Source: CANHVK01 sp046304235 (GTDB taxonomy: Bacteria; Bacteroidota; Bacteroidia; Flavobacteriales_D; Crocinitomicaceae). Taken from it: a stretch of 6,952 nucleotides of DNA. A program made the translations under genes and the position numbers. The stretch lies in contig JBKCEW010000042.1 of the NCBI GenBank assembly GCA_046304235.1, forward strand, positions 1 through 6,952, written 5' to 3'. Positions 5,623 through 6,952 of this stretch are shown here, in pieces (position 1 is the stretch's first letter; each line of letters begins with the position of its first letter). Under the pieces are notes generated by a model. It was not told the origin of the DNA, ran no database searches, and worked only from the letters and a program-made list of their open reading frames with translations.

Positions 5623-6952
5623 TTATTTTTCTGAAATAATAATTCCTACCAATTCTATTTTTCTTTCACTCGCTGCTTCAATGGAGTAAATTGATTTTTT
5701 CTTATTTTTTGGATTATCATTCACTTTTTTATTCGCTTTTTCTTCACCAAACGGTATAAATTCAAATATTATTTGCGAACCAATTTTTTTAGATAAGATC
5801 CCATTTTCATATTTATGAATGTAGTTAATGATTGAGTTTATTCTTCTTTTGCTTAATTTAAGGTTATAGGAATTACTTGCTAAAGGACTAGCGAAGCCCT
5901 TAACTTGTATTTTAAATTTAATATCATGATGAATTTCTCTTGTAATTATTTTTAATAATTCGTTTAAATCATTATAGCCTTTGGGAATATATTCGGTAAA
6001 AAAATCATTTATTTCTTCTTTTGTATTAATTTGTTTGTTATTAGTATGATATTCATCTTTTAAATCTAAATATTCATAATATGTTAATTCATATTCAGTA
6101 TTCGTTATTGTGTCATTTGATTTAGGATTAGGAATGTCATTATGGAAATATAACTTTATAGGAAATAATTTATCTAAGAATTTTATTTTTAATGAGTCAG
6201 ATAATTCTGTTATTGAAATTTCTTTAACTTTTGATTTAGAGAATATTTTTTTGTTATCAATACTTAGGAGTGATATTGAATCTAAAAGTCTAATTTTAAA
6301 ATCGTTTTTTGTAAAATGATAGTATTGATTGCAACAGTGTCTATCATTTTTCCTATTAGATGTAAGCGTATAAATACTATCTTTTATATTGAAGTATAAA
6401 TCATTATAACTACTATTTAATGGTCTTCCTAAATTTTCGATTTTTGAGCAATTTAAATTTATAAAGTTCGATTTGAAAATATCTAAACCACCAAATCCAT
6501 TCATCCATGCGTTTGAAAAGTAAAGAGTTTGGGTTTTTTCATCTAGGTATGGTGAAACATCATCTGTAATTGTATTTATAATGGATAGATTCTGTTGGAA
6601 TGTAATAGAATCTTCGTTGAATAATTGTCCAAAAAATATATCTAATCCGCCTTTTGAATTTTCGTTATTTGAACAGTACAATAAATAAGGTTTTTCTTCA
6701 TGAGTAAAATAAAATGGCATTGTATATGTAGTACTATCATTGTAATTTAAACCCTTAATGATTTTAATATTGATTATAGAGTCTTTAATAAAATCTCCTA
6801 ATCCGATTTCACAAATATTTAACGAATCACAAATACTGAAATAGATTCTGTTTTTATTAGTTTTAGTAAGATTTCCAATCCTTTTATTCTTTAATTGATA
6901 TTTTACTATAGTCGATTCATTTGATAAAGGATTGAATAACTCTGTATAAATG
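5623..6952 (-). CDS. OmpA-family protein with PD40 beta-propeller repeats (5' end outside window)
   Basis: The frame is open to the right edge, giving about 442 visible residues. The ATG at 6720 is internal, since 77 in-frame codons precede it. Residues about 75-215 contain PD40 (WD40-like) propeller repeats: two GGLDIF motifs (at 6634-6651 and 6475-6492) that follow YLLYCSNN and TLYFSN strands, then TLTSNRKNDRHCCNQYYHF, the SNR...CC variant I recall from this Bacteroidota group. LFPIKLYFHNDIPNP (about 6150-6170) opens the C-terminal module. The OmpA-like domain carries VKGFASPLASNSYNLKLSKRRINSI in pieces over about 5835-5904 and ends with YSIEAASERKIEL. Such domains bind peptidoglycan in the periplasm, and the proteins usually sit in or at the outer membrane. 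Here the aspartate of the usual G-H-T-D motif is a serine, while the YN, LS and arginine positions remain. Full-length relatives are often much longer, so a signal peptide and further N-terminal repeats are expected outside the window. The acyltransferase-like gene follows 83 bases downstream with no clear terminator between. Confidence 0.88.
   Translation of the reverse strand, partial: IYTELFNPLSNESTIVKYQLKNKRIGNLTKTNKNRIYFSICDSLNICEIGLGDFIKDSIINIKIIKGLNYNDSTTYTMPFYFTHEEKPYLLYCSNNENSKGGLDIFFGQLFNEDSITFQQNLSIINTITDDVSPYLDEKTQTLYFSNAWMNGFGGLDIFKSNFINLNCSKIENLGRPLNSSYNDLYFNIKDSIYTLTSNRKNDRHCCNQYYHFTKNDFKIRLLDSISLLSIDNKKIFSKSKVKEISITELSDSLKIKFLDKLFPIKLYFHNDIPNPKSNDTITNTEYELTYYEYLDLKDEYHTNNKQINTKEEINDFFTEYIPKGYNDLNELLKIITREIHHDIKFKIQVKGFASPLASNSYNLKLSKRRINSIINYIHKYENGILSKKIGSQIIFEFIPFGEEKANKKVNDNPKNKKKSIYSIEAASERKIELVGIIISEK

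Noticed and set aside
6718..6720. ATG at 6720 (- strand) as the start of the OmpA-family gene
   Set aside because: Seventy-seven in-frame codons precede it with no stop up to the right edge. There is no signal peptide after it, and it falls in the middle of the propeller region.

Overview
The window is AT-rich, and its gene content points to a member of the Bacteroidota. The markers are a type IX secretion system (T9SS) style C-terminal domain, a PorV/PorQ-family outer-membrane protein, a PD40-repeat/OmpA-domain protein of the large Bacteroidota type, and a greA-HIT gene pair. No Shine-Dalgarno sequence is visible before any start codon in the window, which also fits this phylum. I cannot name a genus from the sequence.

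Layout. Bases 1-4127 are read on the + strand and hold four genes: (1) the last ~702 codons of a large secreted protein whose start lies before base 1; (2) a PorV/PorQ-family beta-barrel gene 26 bases downstream, ending at a strong hairpin terminator; (3) greA; (4) a HIT-family hydrolase gene 4 bases after greA, ending at a second hairpin plus T8 terminator. From 4136 to the right edge everything is on the - strand: a multi-pass membrane protein resembling the HGSNAT/acyltransferase families, and upstream of it an OmpA-family protein with PD40 propeller repeats whose 5' end lies beyond base 6952. The two halves converge, with only 8 bases between their stop codons.

How the genes may work together. 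The first pair looks like a surface or secreted cargo with its own PorV-type partner: PorV is the T9SS outer-membrane component that binds cargo C-terminal domains. greA and the HIT gene are housekeeping (transcript cleavage at stalled RNA polymerase, and nucleotide-conjugate hydrolysis). The - strand pair are both envelope proteins. The 83-base gap between them has no recognisable terminator, so they could share a transcript, although nothing else links their functions.

Most of the window is ordinary Bacteroidota gene content. The points most worth a second look are the cargo/PorV-paralogue pair with its long, unusual cargo tail, the terminator that doubles as the 3' coding end of the opposing gene, and the OmpA domain that lacks the usual peptidoglycan-binding aspartate. 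No RNA genes, CRISPR arrays, insertion sequences or prophage genes were seen, and no gene-free stretch exceeds 85 bases.
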